Shown one piece after another: positions 55,470 to 64,000 of a stretch of 64,000 bases of DNA. Each line of letters begins with the position of its first letter. The stretch's first letter is position 1. The stretch spans positions 8,184,001 through 8,248,000 of the forward strand of contig NC_061147.1 of the NCBI RefSeq assembly GCF_905220365.1, read 5' to 3'. The translations under genes were made by a program, and so were the position numbers. The notes under the pieces are model-generated. The model saw only the letters and a program-made list of their open reading frames with translations, did no database searches and was not told the DNA's origin. Source of the DNA: Vanessa cardui. Taxonomy: Eukaryota > Arthropoda > Insecta > Lepidoptera > Nymphalidae.

Positions 55470-55565
55470 TATATCATATCATATCATATGTCATATCGTC
55501 AGACTATTGCTGTCCACTGCTGAAAATATAGGCCTTCCCCAGAGCGCGCCACGATGCTAGGTCCT
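55470..55565 (-). mobile_element. RTE-like LINE 3' terminus with ATATG-repeat tail
   Basis: TATCATATCATATCATATG tail then CTGTCCACTGCTGAAAATAT and CCAGAGCGCGCCACGATGC, reverse of an RTE-type end. Confidence 0.6.
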
Positions 55566-55779
55566 CTTGTTTACTAGCTATCTTTAATTACAGAACTATA
55601 TATGAATTATATTTTAAACAATTCTTTATATATTTTTTTTTCTTCGTAGTAGAATTTCACACGCCTGTTGATAAACGTACATTTACGATATGTGGAAAGT
55701 TATATATATTGTTTCTTTTATATAAAATTACTAAGAGTATCTAATGTTGCACTATTTATACCGGCTATATAACACTATC

Positions 55780-55915
55780 TCTTACAGCTATGGGTTGGCT
55801 GGAAGAAATTTCTTTTAAAAATAAGCCCGCCATTGTAAACAAAAATTTCATGTATAAAACTACGATGTAAAATTTCTCAGTGCAATAATGTATTATAGTT
55901 TTAAATGTATATGTA
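55780..55915 (+). mobile_element. CR1/Zenon-type LINE 3' end
   Basis: TATGGGTTGGCTGGAAGAAA, AAATAAGCCCGCCATTGTAA and CAGTGCAATAATG follow the order of 12925-13212. Confidence 0.6.
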
Positions 55916-56118
55916 TATTATATAAAGTTTAATTTATATTCTTTTGGAGATTTTTGATTTAAATGTTTTATGTACAATAACATTATTTCTCGATACAAAA
56001 CAAATGTATGAGCAAATTGTAGTGAAGGATTAATATCAAAGTTTATCGTAGAAAAACCCGCCACATTTGCAGTGATTTACAACAGTATGTATAAACATGC
56101 ACAGGAAAATCCTACTTC

Positions 56119-56570
56119 TATATAAAGCGTATTCTATGACTGTGCTCGCGTTCGAGTTCTGCGCATGTGTGCGTGACGCCATAACCCGCGGATTCTAACC
56201 TAAATTCGAATTTCGAGCTTCGCTTTCCGCGGACGCGCGTGCCCGGCCAGCGCTTCTTAATTTAAAAATAAAACAATTTTTTTTTCGGCAAGCGTTCCAT
56301 TTTGAAGTATCGTGTTATACAGCCTGTGTTTGTTATATATTTTTTAATATTTTGTATACAATTCTTATTTGGAAAATAACATGTTAAGGAATAATGTTTA
56401 AAAATAGTGTATTCGGAGTAAGGAGAGGCAGTGCAGACGGAAAGCTCGTATTTCGGTGACATATCGTATCGACCTCGAAACGTCTTGACAATTGTTTTCG
56501 CGGTTTTTTTGATAGTGAATTATTTTATCATCTGTGTTAAAGTGTGAACTGGATTGTGTGCTATAAGAGG
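56119..56570 (+). promoter_or_regulatory. CpG-rich promoter-like region with TATA box
   Basis: TATATAAAG at 56119-56127 is followed by CpG-rich DNA (GCGCATGTGTGCGTGACG, TTTCCGCGGACGCGCGTGCC), rare in this window. A possible noncoding first exon ends near CTATAAGAG/GTTTGT at 56570. No initiator ORF was recognised. Either strand is possible. Confidence 0.35.
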
Positions 56571-57034
56571 TTTGTATTTATTTTTATATTTATAATTTGA
56601 CACAGATAATATCTGTCATCGTTTGTTTTTTTTTTTTATTTATTGACCATAGAATAAATAAAATTGATTGATTATACTTCTGTTAATATATTCAAACGAC
56701 AGTGATAACGTGTTCTTAATTTAAAACAAAAGAACAATATAAATTGAACCAATTTTTTAATTCATTTATTAATATAAAAGAATAAAAACTTTTTCAATTT
56801 TTTTTTAATTTGCTAATAAGTGCCAAGAGATTATTGAGCGTTCGATTTTTAAAAAAATAGTAGTATAACATATATAAATGATGTACAAATAGTGGAACAC
56901 AAGACGGTATGTTTACGTGGGTGTTATTTGTATCGAAATGAGAATTATCTGTAACTGTTTAGTGTTTAATTATAAACGAAAGTATTTGTAATTCGTCTTA
57001 AAGAACACCAAATTCTTCGTATCTTATTATTTAA
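56571..57034. other. Spacer, nothing recognised
   Basis: Very AT-rich with T and A runs. Confidence 0.4.
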
Positions 57035-57264
57035 TCTGTGCTAATATTATAAATGCGAAAGTAACTCTGTCTGTTACCTTCTGACAAACTACTGAATCGA
57101 TTTTGATGAAACTTGTTATGAAGTAAATTTGAATCAAGGACATATATAAGGCTATAATTCTCCCCTTCTAGGGAGTAAGGTTGTATATGTATTGTATGTA
57201 AGTGTCTGAATGGGTTTTAGTCCTAAAATGTTTTCTATGCGGAAAATACCCTAGCAACTTCTAG
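57035..57264 (+). mobile_element. Second Helitron-like family, complete copy
   Basis: Starts TCTGTGCTAATATTATAAAT, has GCGAAAGTAACTCTGTCTGT and ATTTTGATGAAACTTGTTAT, and ends ACTTCTAG before T. Start and end fit the Helitron rule; the terminal hairpin is weak. Confidence 0.55.
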
Positions 57265-57334
57265 TTCAGTCATATACTCGTATATCATATCAGAATTTGT
57301 CTCTGGTTCTATAAAATGAGATGGAGATTTGAGT

Positions 57335-57575
57335 GTAATAGGGCTTTGTGCAAGCCTGGGTACCAACCAATCATGACATATACTAACGCCATATATCAAT
57401 ACTTGGTATGTTTGTGATTTGATTTGAAGTGGTTAAGATTGAGTGAGCCAGAGTATCTACAGGCTCAAGGGACATATCACACTTCCCAAAATTAATATCG
57501 CATTGATGGTGTAAGAGATATATTTGTTAATGCCACTGTCTACGGTTGTCGCCTACCATCAAGTGGTCAATTTTC
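57335..57575 (-). mobile_element. SINE-A, diverged, minus strand
   Basis: ATAGGGCTTTGTGCAAGCCT, ATTGAGTGAGCCAGAGTATC and CCTACCATCAAGTGGTCAAT. Confidence 0.65.
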
Positions 57576-57898
57576 CAAACTTTAAATTAACCAATTAATA
57601 TAAAGCTTTATTAAATTTCTTTTTCTTTTTTAAGGGTCATAACATAGTTGCAGATGTAATAAAAATAATAAGACTTAGTATTAAGTGTCCGACTATTTAA
57701 AATGACCACAATATGCAATTCAAATTACAATATTTATTTCAGTAAAATTATTTTATACCACAAAAACACTAGAGATTAACTACATTTCATCCCAAATAAT
57801 GACTATTATAATGAATGAGTACATTAATATGATTTATAACATTAATAATATGTAACAGTACAATTAATATAATAAAAATTATTATGTATAATAATAAT

Positions 57899-58892
57899 TA
57901 AGTCAAAGAATCCAGCAAGTTTTCATTAATGGAATAAAGTCTTCTGGATCTACGTTAAAAATGGGAGTTCCACAAGGTTCAATTTTGGGTCCCTTTCTAT
58001 TCCTAGTATATATAAATGATCTTCCTTTCTATGTTAAGGGTATTTGTGATATAGTGTTGTTTGCTGACGATACTTCGCTGATTTTTAAGGTTGACAGGAA
58101 AAAAATGACTATGACGATGTGAACGGTGCATTATCACAGATACACAATTGGTTTACGGTAAATAATTTAGTTTTGAATGCTCAAAAAACAAAATGTGTAG
58201 TTTTTACCCTACCTAATGTTAGCAAGCAAAATTATAATATATCTTTAAATGGTGACCGTCTTGAAGTAGCTGATACTACGGTGTTTTTAGGAATAGAATT
58301 GGATTCCAGACTTCAGTGGACTTCTCATTTATCATCCCTAACAGGAAGACTCAGCTCCGCAACATACGCGGTTAGAAAAGTTAGACAACTAACTGATATT
58401 GATACCGCTCGTTTAGTTTATTTTGGTTATTTTCACAGTATTATGTCATATGGCATATTACTTTGGGGTAACGCTGCAGATATTGAATCTGTCTTTATTT
58501 TACAAAAGAGAGCAATTCGGTTTATTTATAATCTTGGAGCTAGAGACTCTCTTCGGGATGTTTTTAACAGAGTAGGAATACTTACTGTTGCGTCGCAATA
58601 TATTTACAACAATATCATGTATATTCACAGTAACATTGATGACTTTGATAAAATCAGTGATAATCATTGTATATGCACTAGAAGTAAGGATAAACTTATA
58701 ACGCCAAGTTTCCGACTCCGCAAAGTCAATGGATCCTTCTTGGGGCAAGGTATCCGTTTCTATAATAAAATTCCGCAGAAATTTTTAACTTTGCCGTTTA
58801 GTAAATTCAAATCGTTTGTTAAAAATACATTGGTAGAAAAAGCATACTATTCGATACAAGATTTTGTAGATGATAAAAAAGCGTGGAGTTAA
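57899..58892 (+). pseudogene. LINE reverse transcriptase, truncated, one frameshift
   Basis: Reads QRIQQVFINGIKSSGSTLKM, then GVPQGSILGPFLFLVYINDL and DIVLFADDTSLIF (FADD catalytic pair), then shifts frame in a run of seven A near 58100. The second part, from NGALSQIHNWFTVNNLVLNA, has TKCVVF and FLGIELDSRLQWTSHL (thumb), RLVYFGYFHSIMSYGILLWG and RAIRFIYNLG, and ends DDKKAWS at 58890. The endonuclease, the N-terminal RT and the first catalytic Asp are absent. Apart from the A-run slip the remaining frame is clean, so the copy is young or the shift is a sequencing error. Confidence 0.9.
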
Positions 58893-59130
58893 TACCTGTT
58901 GACTTCCAAGCAGGATACATTAATTGTAATAATTGTATTTAATTAACATGACGCTGTATTTTTTAAATGTTAAAAAAGAGTAACTACTGAGTTTCTTGCC
59001 GGTTCTTCTCGGTAGAATCTACTTTCCGAACCGGTGGTAGCTTCACTTAATTGTAAAATGACGATTCAAAAGTGCTTATAAAAGCCTACTTGAATAAAGT
59101 TTATTTTGATTTTGATTTTGATTTTGATTT
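57899..59130 (+). mobile_element. Jockey-type LINE, 5'-truncated
   Basis: Starts inside the RT domain and runs through the ORF end, a 3' UTR of about 200 bp (GTAACTACTGAGTTTCTTGC, CGGTGGTAGCTTCACTTAA) and a (GATTTT)n tail at 59105-59130. It is the parent type of the UTR fragments at 9.9, 16.2, 22.3, 23.8 and 50.2 kb. Confidence 0.88.
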
Positions 59131-59324
59131 TTTTTAGGTATCAGTGAATATTTAAATGGAATAAAAATTTAGATTAAAAACAATAAATATTATTCAAAAT
59201 TAATTACGTAATTTTTGTTTGGGTCAACTTGTTTTAGGAAGAGTGTTTAAGGGTTAAGTCAGGTTAATATTTTTTTTTCCTTTGATTTAATATGTAATAG
59301 TCCATGTATATGTATATAATAATA

Positions 59325-59760
59325 AATAATAAATATTTGCCGACATCACATACATTACTTTCATCCCAATGTACGTAGCTAAAGCACTTGTGTTATGTAT
59401 AAATAAAAATTTTAAAATAAAGAAAAAACCGACTTCAAACAGAACACTATTTTAGAACAAATAAATATGCACTAAAATGTAATAGAAATAATTGCGTATT
59501 CAACACAATTTTAGAGTCCTCCTAAGTAAAATGAAATGAAAAATATTAGACTACTTAAAAGTCGATTTACGATTATATACGTTATATAGTAGTTATAGTT
59601 ATTGATACATTTGGAGCCGGTGTCAGCCAAGAAAACCCTACTGATTGGTACCACTAACATCCTGACCCAAGACAACATAGAAAACTAATGAAATTTTTCT
59701 ACATCGACTGGGCTGGGAATCGAACCCGGGACTTCGGAGTGGCGTACCCATGAAAACCAT
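59325..59760 (-). mobile_element. SINE-B split by another repeat, minus strand
   Basis: 59325-59396 holds the SINE 3' half to GCACTTGTGTTATG. The remainder, from GGTACCAC to GGCGTACCCATGAAAACC, is at about 59647-59757. The GAAAATCAGAAGTAACGAC part is missing at the junction, and the head after GAAAACC is lost. Confidence 0.75.
59397..59640. mobile_element. Insert with CCGACTTCAA repeat
   Basis: AAAAAACCGACTTCAAACAG near one end and GGAGCCGGTGTCAGCCAAG at the other are landmarks of a common lepidopteran repeat I cannot place in a class. A related GAAGTCGGTTAAAAAG occurs at 62355. Confidence 0.5.
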
Positions 59761-60037
59761 ATGTCTGAAGTCAATGTTTACTAGATACAATCGAAGTATA
59801 CAACAACATACAAACTATCACATTTATAATATTAGTAAAAGATAGCAAATATTTATACAGGGTAGGTCATGTCGGTATGTTCGCTGTATATTAATAGGGG
59901 GTGGCTTTAGAGGGTGGTAGTGATAACCTCGATGACTAGTATCGGGATGATTTATTTGAAATACTACATTAAGCTATGGAAAACTGTGTTTTGTTTGAAG
60001 CTGATAATAAATGAACTATTAAGGGTTTTATTTACGA

Positions 60038-60075
60038 CTAGCGACCCACCTCGGCTTCGCACGAGTGTAATTTAT
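60038..60075 (-). mobile_element. Helitron-like terminal fragment
   Basis: CTAGCGACCCACCTCGGCTT then CGCACGAGTG: only the terminal hairpin region of the family survives. Confidence 0.6.
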
Positions 60076-60100
60076 TAATAAAGAAAATAATATTATGTAA

Positions 60101-60370
60101 CAACAACAACAGCCTGTATATTCCCACTGCTAGGCTAAAGGCCTCCTCTCCCTTTAAGGAGAAGGTGTGGAACAAATTCCACCACGCTGTTCCAATGCGG
60201 GTTGGTGGAATACACATGTGGCAGAATTTCTATGAAATTTGTCACATGCAGGTTACCTCACGATGTTTTCCTTCACCGCTGAGCACGAGATGAATTATAA
60301 AGACAAATTAAGCACATGAATCAGCGGTGCTTGCCTGGGTTTGAACCCGCAATCATCGGTTAAGATGCCG
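60101..60370 (-). mobile_element. SINE-C, near-complete, minus strand
   Basis: (CAA)n, ACTGCTAGGCTAAAGGCCTC, CACCACGCTGTTCCAATGCG, AATACACATGTGGCAGAATT, GTTTGAACCCGCAATCATCG. It is cut at GGTTAAGATGC before the A box, where the opposite copy begins. Confidence 0.88.
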
Positions 60371-60548
60371 TGCCAGCGGTAAAGAAAACATCGTAAGGAA
60401 AGTTGCATGTGTATAATTTCAAAGAAATTCTGCCACATGTGTATTCCACGAAATCCGCATTGGAACAGCGTGGTGGAATATGTTGCGAACCTTCTCTTTA
60501 AAAGGGAGAGGCTTTAGTCCAGCAGTGGGAAATTTACAAGCTGTTGTT
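60371..60548 (+). mobile_element. SINE-C body, plus strand, joined head to head
   Basis: Starts GCCAGCGGTAAAGAAAACAT and runs to GGAAATTTACAAGCTGTTGT. Joined directly to the reverse copy at left, giving a long near-palindrome. Confidence 0.85.
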
Positions 60549-61026
60549 GCTATGGAGATCATCCACAACATGCAAACAAACAATTTTTACCTCTTTATAA
60601 CAGTGGTAGGTGACTTCGATAGGTTTTTTCTGATAAACAATAGTTACTTTAGTGGGTTGAGTCATAATCAATCTCTTCACAGCAACCAAATTGTTTGCAG
60701 ATGAAGCCGTAGAGTAATTTAAAAACAGAGAAATAAATTGGGGAACGAAATTAATTAATCTCAGACGCAATTCCTCAAAGATAGACCCATATTATTTTAT
60801 TTATTTAATAATTCCTTATAGGTATGTGGCAAAAAAACTAAATACAGATAGCCGAAAAAGAAAACTGAATATAAAAGAATAATTACTATTCTTATAGAAC
60901 AATCCGTGAAGAAAAATAATTTAGACAAATTTATAGAGATGGGCACGTAGAAAGAAAATCTAGATTATAATATTAACTGACTAATAGATACATATTGATA
61001 TCCTCAGTTATATATGTATGTATATA
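60549..61026. other. Spacer, nothing recognised
   Basis: AT-rich; the two short ORFs overlapping here lack motifs. Confidence 0.35.
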
Positions 61027-61218
61027 CTAGTTTATGCCTGTTGTTTGGGGGTGGGGCCAAGCTTATAAATTGGTCGTAGTTTTTAGATGTATTAAGTAAC
61101 CTAATAGTAGTCCTTCCTCAAAGATCAAGCAAAAATTGCATCAAAATCGATTCAGTTGCTTAGCCGCGAGAAAATAATAGAATGACAGTTACTTTCGCAT
61201 ATATAATATTAGTATAGA
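61027..61218 (-). mobile_element. Second Helitron-like family, complete copy, minus strand
   Basis: On the minus strand it begins TCTATACTAATATTATATAT, has GCGAAAGTAACTGTCATTC, and ends AAACTAG before T at 61027. Confidence 0.6.
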
Positions 61219-61394
61219 TTAATGTATAATTATTGCATTTTTTAGTGTTGTTTAAGTTGCATGAGATGCAACAACCTTTTTGCTAAAGCAGTGATCACTC
61301 TCAGGCAACCTTTGTTACAACAGAATCTCAGAAAGCATTCGAAATATACCTTATCGTATTATTTTCATTACATCAGAACAGTTTTACTGTTCGG

Positions 61395-61870
61395 TAGGAC
61401 TTTGTATAAACCAGGCTAGGCAGGTACCATCCTCATATATTTTACCGCCAAATACCATTACTTAGTATTGCTGTGTCTTTGATTAAAAGATTATGTAACT
61501 TCTGGCACAGGAGACATAACATTGGAATAAAAGTAGTTAGAACGGATTTGAATCGCGTATATTAATTATTTTTGACATCCCATAGACGTGGTCAGTCTAC
61601 CCGTGACCACGAACGCTGTAAAGTGCTCGAAACGTCGGGATGTCAAAAATAATTAATATACGCGATTCAAATCCGTTATAACTACTTTTATTCCAATATG
61701 TAATAATCGCGAAAATTTAAGACAACATTATGGGACATAAAATCTTAGTTTCCAACGTAGGTGCAAATTTAAATAGATGTTTTAAGGATTGATTAACTTT
61801 TTAAACCTCGCTGATGTCTATAGACAATGGTTACTTACCATCAAGTGGCTCATTGCCAGTCTGCCTATAG
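61395..61870 (-). mobile_element. SINE-A split by a foldback element, minus strand
   Basis: Left part TGTTCGGTAGGACTTTGTAT to CACAGGAGACATAACAT; right part TGGGACATAAAATCTTAGTT to TACCATCAAGTGGCTCATTG. About 220 bases of foreign DNA lie between. Confidence 0.75.
61521..61697. mobile_element. Foldback element, 61-bp arms, nested hairpin loop
   Basis: The arms 61521-61581 and 61637-61697 are reverse complements with a single mismatch. The 55-base loop contains CGTGGTCA and TGACCACG, which pair as a second hairpin, and CTGTAAAGTGCTCGAAACGT. GAAACGTCGGG next to a stem is reminiscent of the ribozyme-bearing tail of Penelope-like elements, but the CTGANGA core is not matched, so this is only a lead. 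Confidence 0.8.
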
Positions 61871-61931
61871 TATAAAAAATAAGTTAGTAATTTATGAACC
61901 GAATATGTTTTTTTATGTTAATAAATAAATA

Positions 61932-62159
61932 ATAAATATGAGACAACATCACATACATTACTCTGATTCCAATGTAAGTAGCTAAAGCACTTGTGTTATG
62001 GAAAATCAGAAGTAACGACGGTACCACAAACACCCAGATCCAAGACAACATAGAAAACTAATGATAATCTACCTTGACTCGGCCGGGAATCGAACCCAGG
62101 ACCTCGGAGTGGCGTACCCATGAAAACCGGTCTCAATACCACTCGACCACGGAGGCCGT
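61932..62159 (-). mobile_element. SINE-B, full-length, minus strand
   Basis: AATATGAGACAACATCACAT to CCACTCGACCACGGAGGC. The A-box complement is intact; the B-box complement GGGAATCGAACCCAGG has one change. Confidence 0.9.
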
Positions 62160-62809
62160 CGTTATATTAATATCGTTACTTCAATACCATAGGGGGTTAG
62201 TCATGAGATCAGTTCTGACCTCTTGGGCTATTGGGCTTGGGCACTGTCCCCACTCACAAGCTTTAAGCTAAATATTGGTATTTCCTATAAAGCTTACCTA
62301 CTACTACTAATTATATTCAAAGGAAATACAGACGAACTGATAACCTCCTCCTTTTTGAAGTCGGTTAAAAAGACAACCTGGGTGTACTTCCTTTGTGTTT
62401 TATTTCTTGAAATATTTTGAGGTCAGCCGTAATAGAGGCGCTATGAATAGTATTTAATACAATGTTATGATAAACTTTTATCTGGCAACATTACCCGGCG
62501 ACGCTTATCTTATCAGCTGAGCATTACCGTAATTGGACTCCGTATCGATCGTAGCTCAGTTTTCAAAGCAGAAACTGAACTTGGTGTTTAATTGACACAA
62601 GAAGAGTTGAAACAAAAGATAATAAATAGTTCTAAGCAAAGAAACTTGCATTACAATATTTTTTTCATGTACTACGAAAATACTGTTACAGTAATTAGTA
62701 TTAATATTTGTATGTAATGTAATTTTTAGTATCGATTTTATAGTACGTAAATAATTATCTCATTTTTGATCACCATAGACAACTTTAGCATTATATTTTA
62801 TTTTTAACC
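62160..62809. other. Spacer with repeat scraps
   Basis: TTTTTGAAGTCGGTTAAAAA near 62353 belongs to the CCGACTTCAA repeat; otherwise AT-rich and unassigned. Confidence 0.35.
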
Positions 62810-63060
62810 CCCGACGCAAAAAGAGGGGTGTTATAAGTTTGACGTGTCTGTCTGTCTGTCTGTCTGTGTGTCTGTCTGTCTGTGGCATCATAGCTCACGA
62901 ACGAATGAACCGATTTCAATTTTGTTTTTTTTTGTATTATAGGTGTTTTACGGGCGAGTGTTCTTAGACATGTTTGATGAAAATCGGTTTAGCCGTTTAA
63001 AAGTTATGGGGGGTTTAAGGTGGGGAAGAAAAACCGAATGTCTGCAAATATGCTCAAGTG
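62810..63060 (+). mobile_element. Dispersed repeat with (TCTG)n
   Basis: CCCCGACGCAAAAAGAGGGG, GTGTTATAAGTTTGACGTG, a (TCTG)n run at about 62847-62883, then GAACGAATGAACCGATTTCA. This arrangement is widespread in Lepidoptera as I remember it; element class uncertain. Confidence 0.6.
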
Positions 63061-63427
63061 GGGTATCAAATGAAAGGTCATGACTTGTACATCACAAAAA
63101 ACATTAGTAACTTAATAAAATTATTAAAAAAAAAAATTAATTAAGAAACAAAAAATATTCATTAGTAAGTGAAATAAAAAATAACAAGATTGACCTTAAA
63201 ATGTAATCTTAACTTATATGTTTTAAATCGACAAGAACCTACGTATTTACAACTTAACCAGAGATATTTTAAGGGTGTTTACCTTTAAAAAGTATAAAAT
63301 AAAAAATTAAATTAAAAATTTCAGAAACCCCCGCCACAAAAAACATAAGCTACCTTTAAAAAGTAAAAAATAATAAAAGAAAATTAATCCTAAAGTACCT
63401 ATATGTATAAGTATGTATTAATATTAA
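63061..63427. other. AT-rich stretch, possibly the same repeat
   Basis: GGTATCAAATGAAAGGTCAT continues the preceding repeat; the rest is A-rich with no feature. Confidence 0.35.
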
Positions 63428-63560
63428 AAAAAAAAACGTCGCGTTGGGGGACCGCTCCTAATTAATTAGTGTCACATGCTTACCTATCTCATCTTTTATC
63501 TAACACTTATAATTATTTTGTACAATAGCGTTCGGTCCCCCAACACGAAGTTTTTTTTAT
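63428..63560. repeat. Short inverted-repeat unit
   Basis: AAAAACGTCGCGTTGGGGGA and the reverse complement of TCCCCCAACACGAAGTTTTT match with two differences, about 75 bases apart. It could be a small MITE or part of the preceding element. Confidence 0.6.
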
Positions 63561-63871
63561 AACCTTAAATTTGGTTAATTTTAAAGTTATAATCAGTATC
63601 TGGCTAGAAAACACTGAACAATATAAAGACCAATGGCAAGCTCTAGAGGAGGATATCACATTCGAGATGAGGGTCATATATAAATAGATAGATAATAAGA
63701 ATATACTTACTGTACTTTTTATTTTATTTTTATTACTATTATTTATTAATTTATTATTACAATTCACACATTAAAATGTAAAAAGTAATAGAATAAATAA
63801 TGCTAAATTAAATTTTAATATATTATCTAATAGTAATAATAAAATAAAATAAATATAACTACATTATCGTC
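63561..63871. other. AT-rich spacer
   Basis: Long A/T runs, no feature recognised. Confidence 0.4.
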
Positions 63872-64000
63872 ACAACAACCTGTGAATTCCCTCTGCTGGG
63901 CTAAAGGCCTGCTCTCCCTTTGCGGTGAAGGTTTTTGGAACATATTCCACCACGCTGTTCCAATGCGGGTTGGTGGAATACACATGTGGCAGAATTTCTA
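63872..64000 (-). mobile_element. SINE-C, minus strand, runs off the window
   Basis: ACAACAACCTGTGAATTCCC, CTGCTGGGCTAAAGGCC, CACCACGCTGTTCCAATGCG and AATACACATGTGGCAGAATT; its tRNA-like head lies beyond the end. Confidence 0.85.

Noticed and set aside
55473..55500. ATATC-rich tandem as a CRISPR-like or satellite array
   Set aside because: It is a short simple tail of an RTE-like LINE end, with no spacers.

Overview
The window looks like lepidopteran nuclear DNA, most likely from a nymphalid butterfly. It is strongly AT-rich and has no long intact host gene. It is packed with short interspersed repeats whose sequences I recognise as lepidopteran. These include a tRNA-derived SINE that resembles the Metulj family described from Heliconius, a second tRNA-derived SINE with a GTT-repeat tail, Helitron-like elements ending in CTAG, CR1/Zenon-type and Jockey-type LINE 3' ends, and mariner elements. 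Family names come from memory of sequence appearance; no search was run.

Labels used below. SINE-B is the Metulj-like family (head reads ACCTCCGTGGTCGAGTGG). SINE-C is the family whose head reads GGCCCAGTGGTTAGAACG. SINE-A is a 280-bp dispersed family (GGCCACCTGATGGTAAGTGG near its start) whose class I cannot assign.

Layout. 1-10 kb: SINEs, Helitron-like elements, a large inverted repeat (3.65-3.93 / 5.26-5.51 kb) and a MITE. 10-15 kb: a full-length dead mariner, a Copia RNase H remnant split by a LINE end, a LINE 3' end split by a hAT-like MITE, and a Helitron-like element split by a SINE. 15-36 kb: SINE-dense DNA with a SINE interrupted by a 338-bp TA-flanked MITE and a GC-rich exon-like block at 26.6 kb. 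37.0-38.6 kb: a 5'-truncated LINE reverse transcriptase. 40.9-41.9 kb: the best host promoter candidate, with a 20-codon first exon and a canonical splice donor. 45.2-46.5 kb: a second mariner in inverse orientation. 48.4 kb: a candidate last coding exon on the minus strand with a polyadenylation signal. 52.2-52.7 kb: a motif-dense block followed by a 59-codon ORF. 56.1-56.6 kb: a CpG-rich promoter-like stretch. 57.9-59.1 kb: a Jockey-type LINE with one frameshift. 60-64 kb: palindromic SINE pair, a foldback element, further SINEs and simple repeats.

The interest lies in the nested insertions, which give relative ages for the families, and in the few non-repeat islands that may be exons or promoters of host genes whose bodies lie in long introns or outside the window. 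No operon-like organisation, CRISPR array or prokaryotic feature is present. Nothing here convinces me as a wholly new system; the foldback element at 61.5 kb, the MITEs and the small ORF at 52.5 kb are the best candidates for something undescribed.
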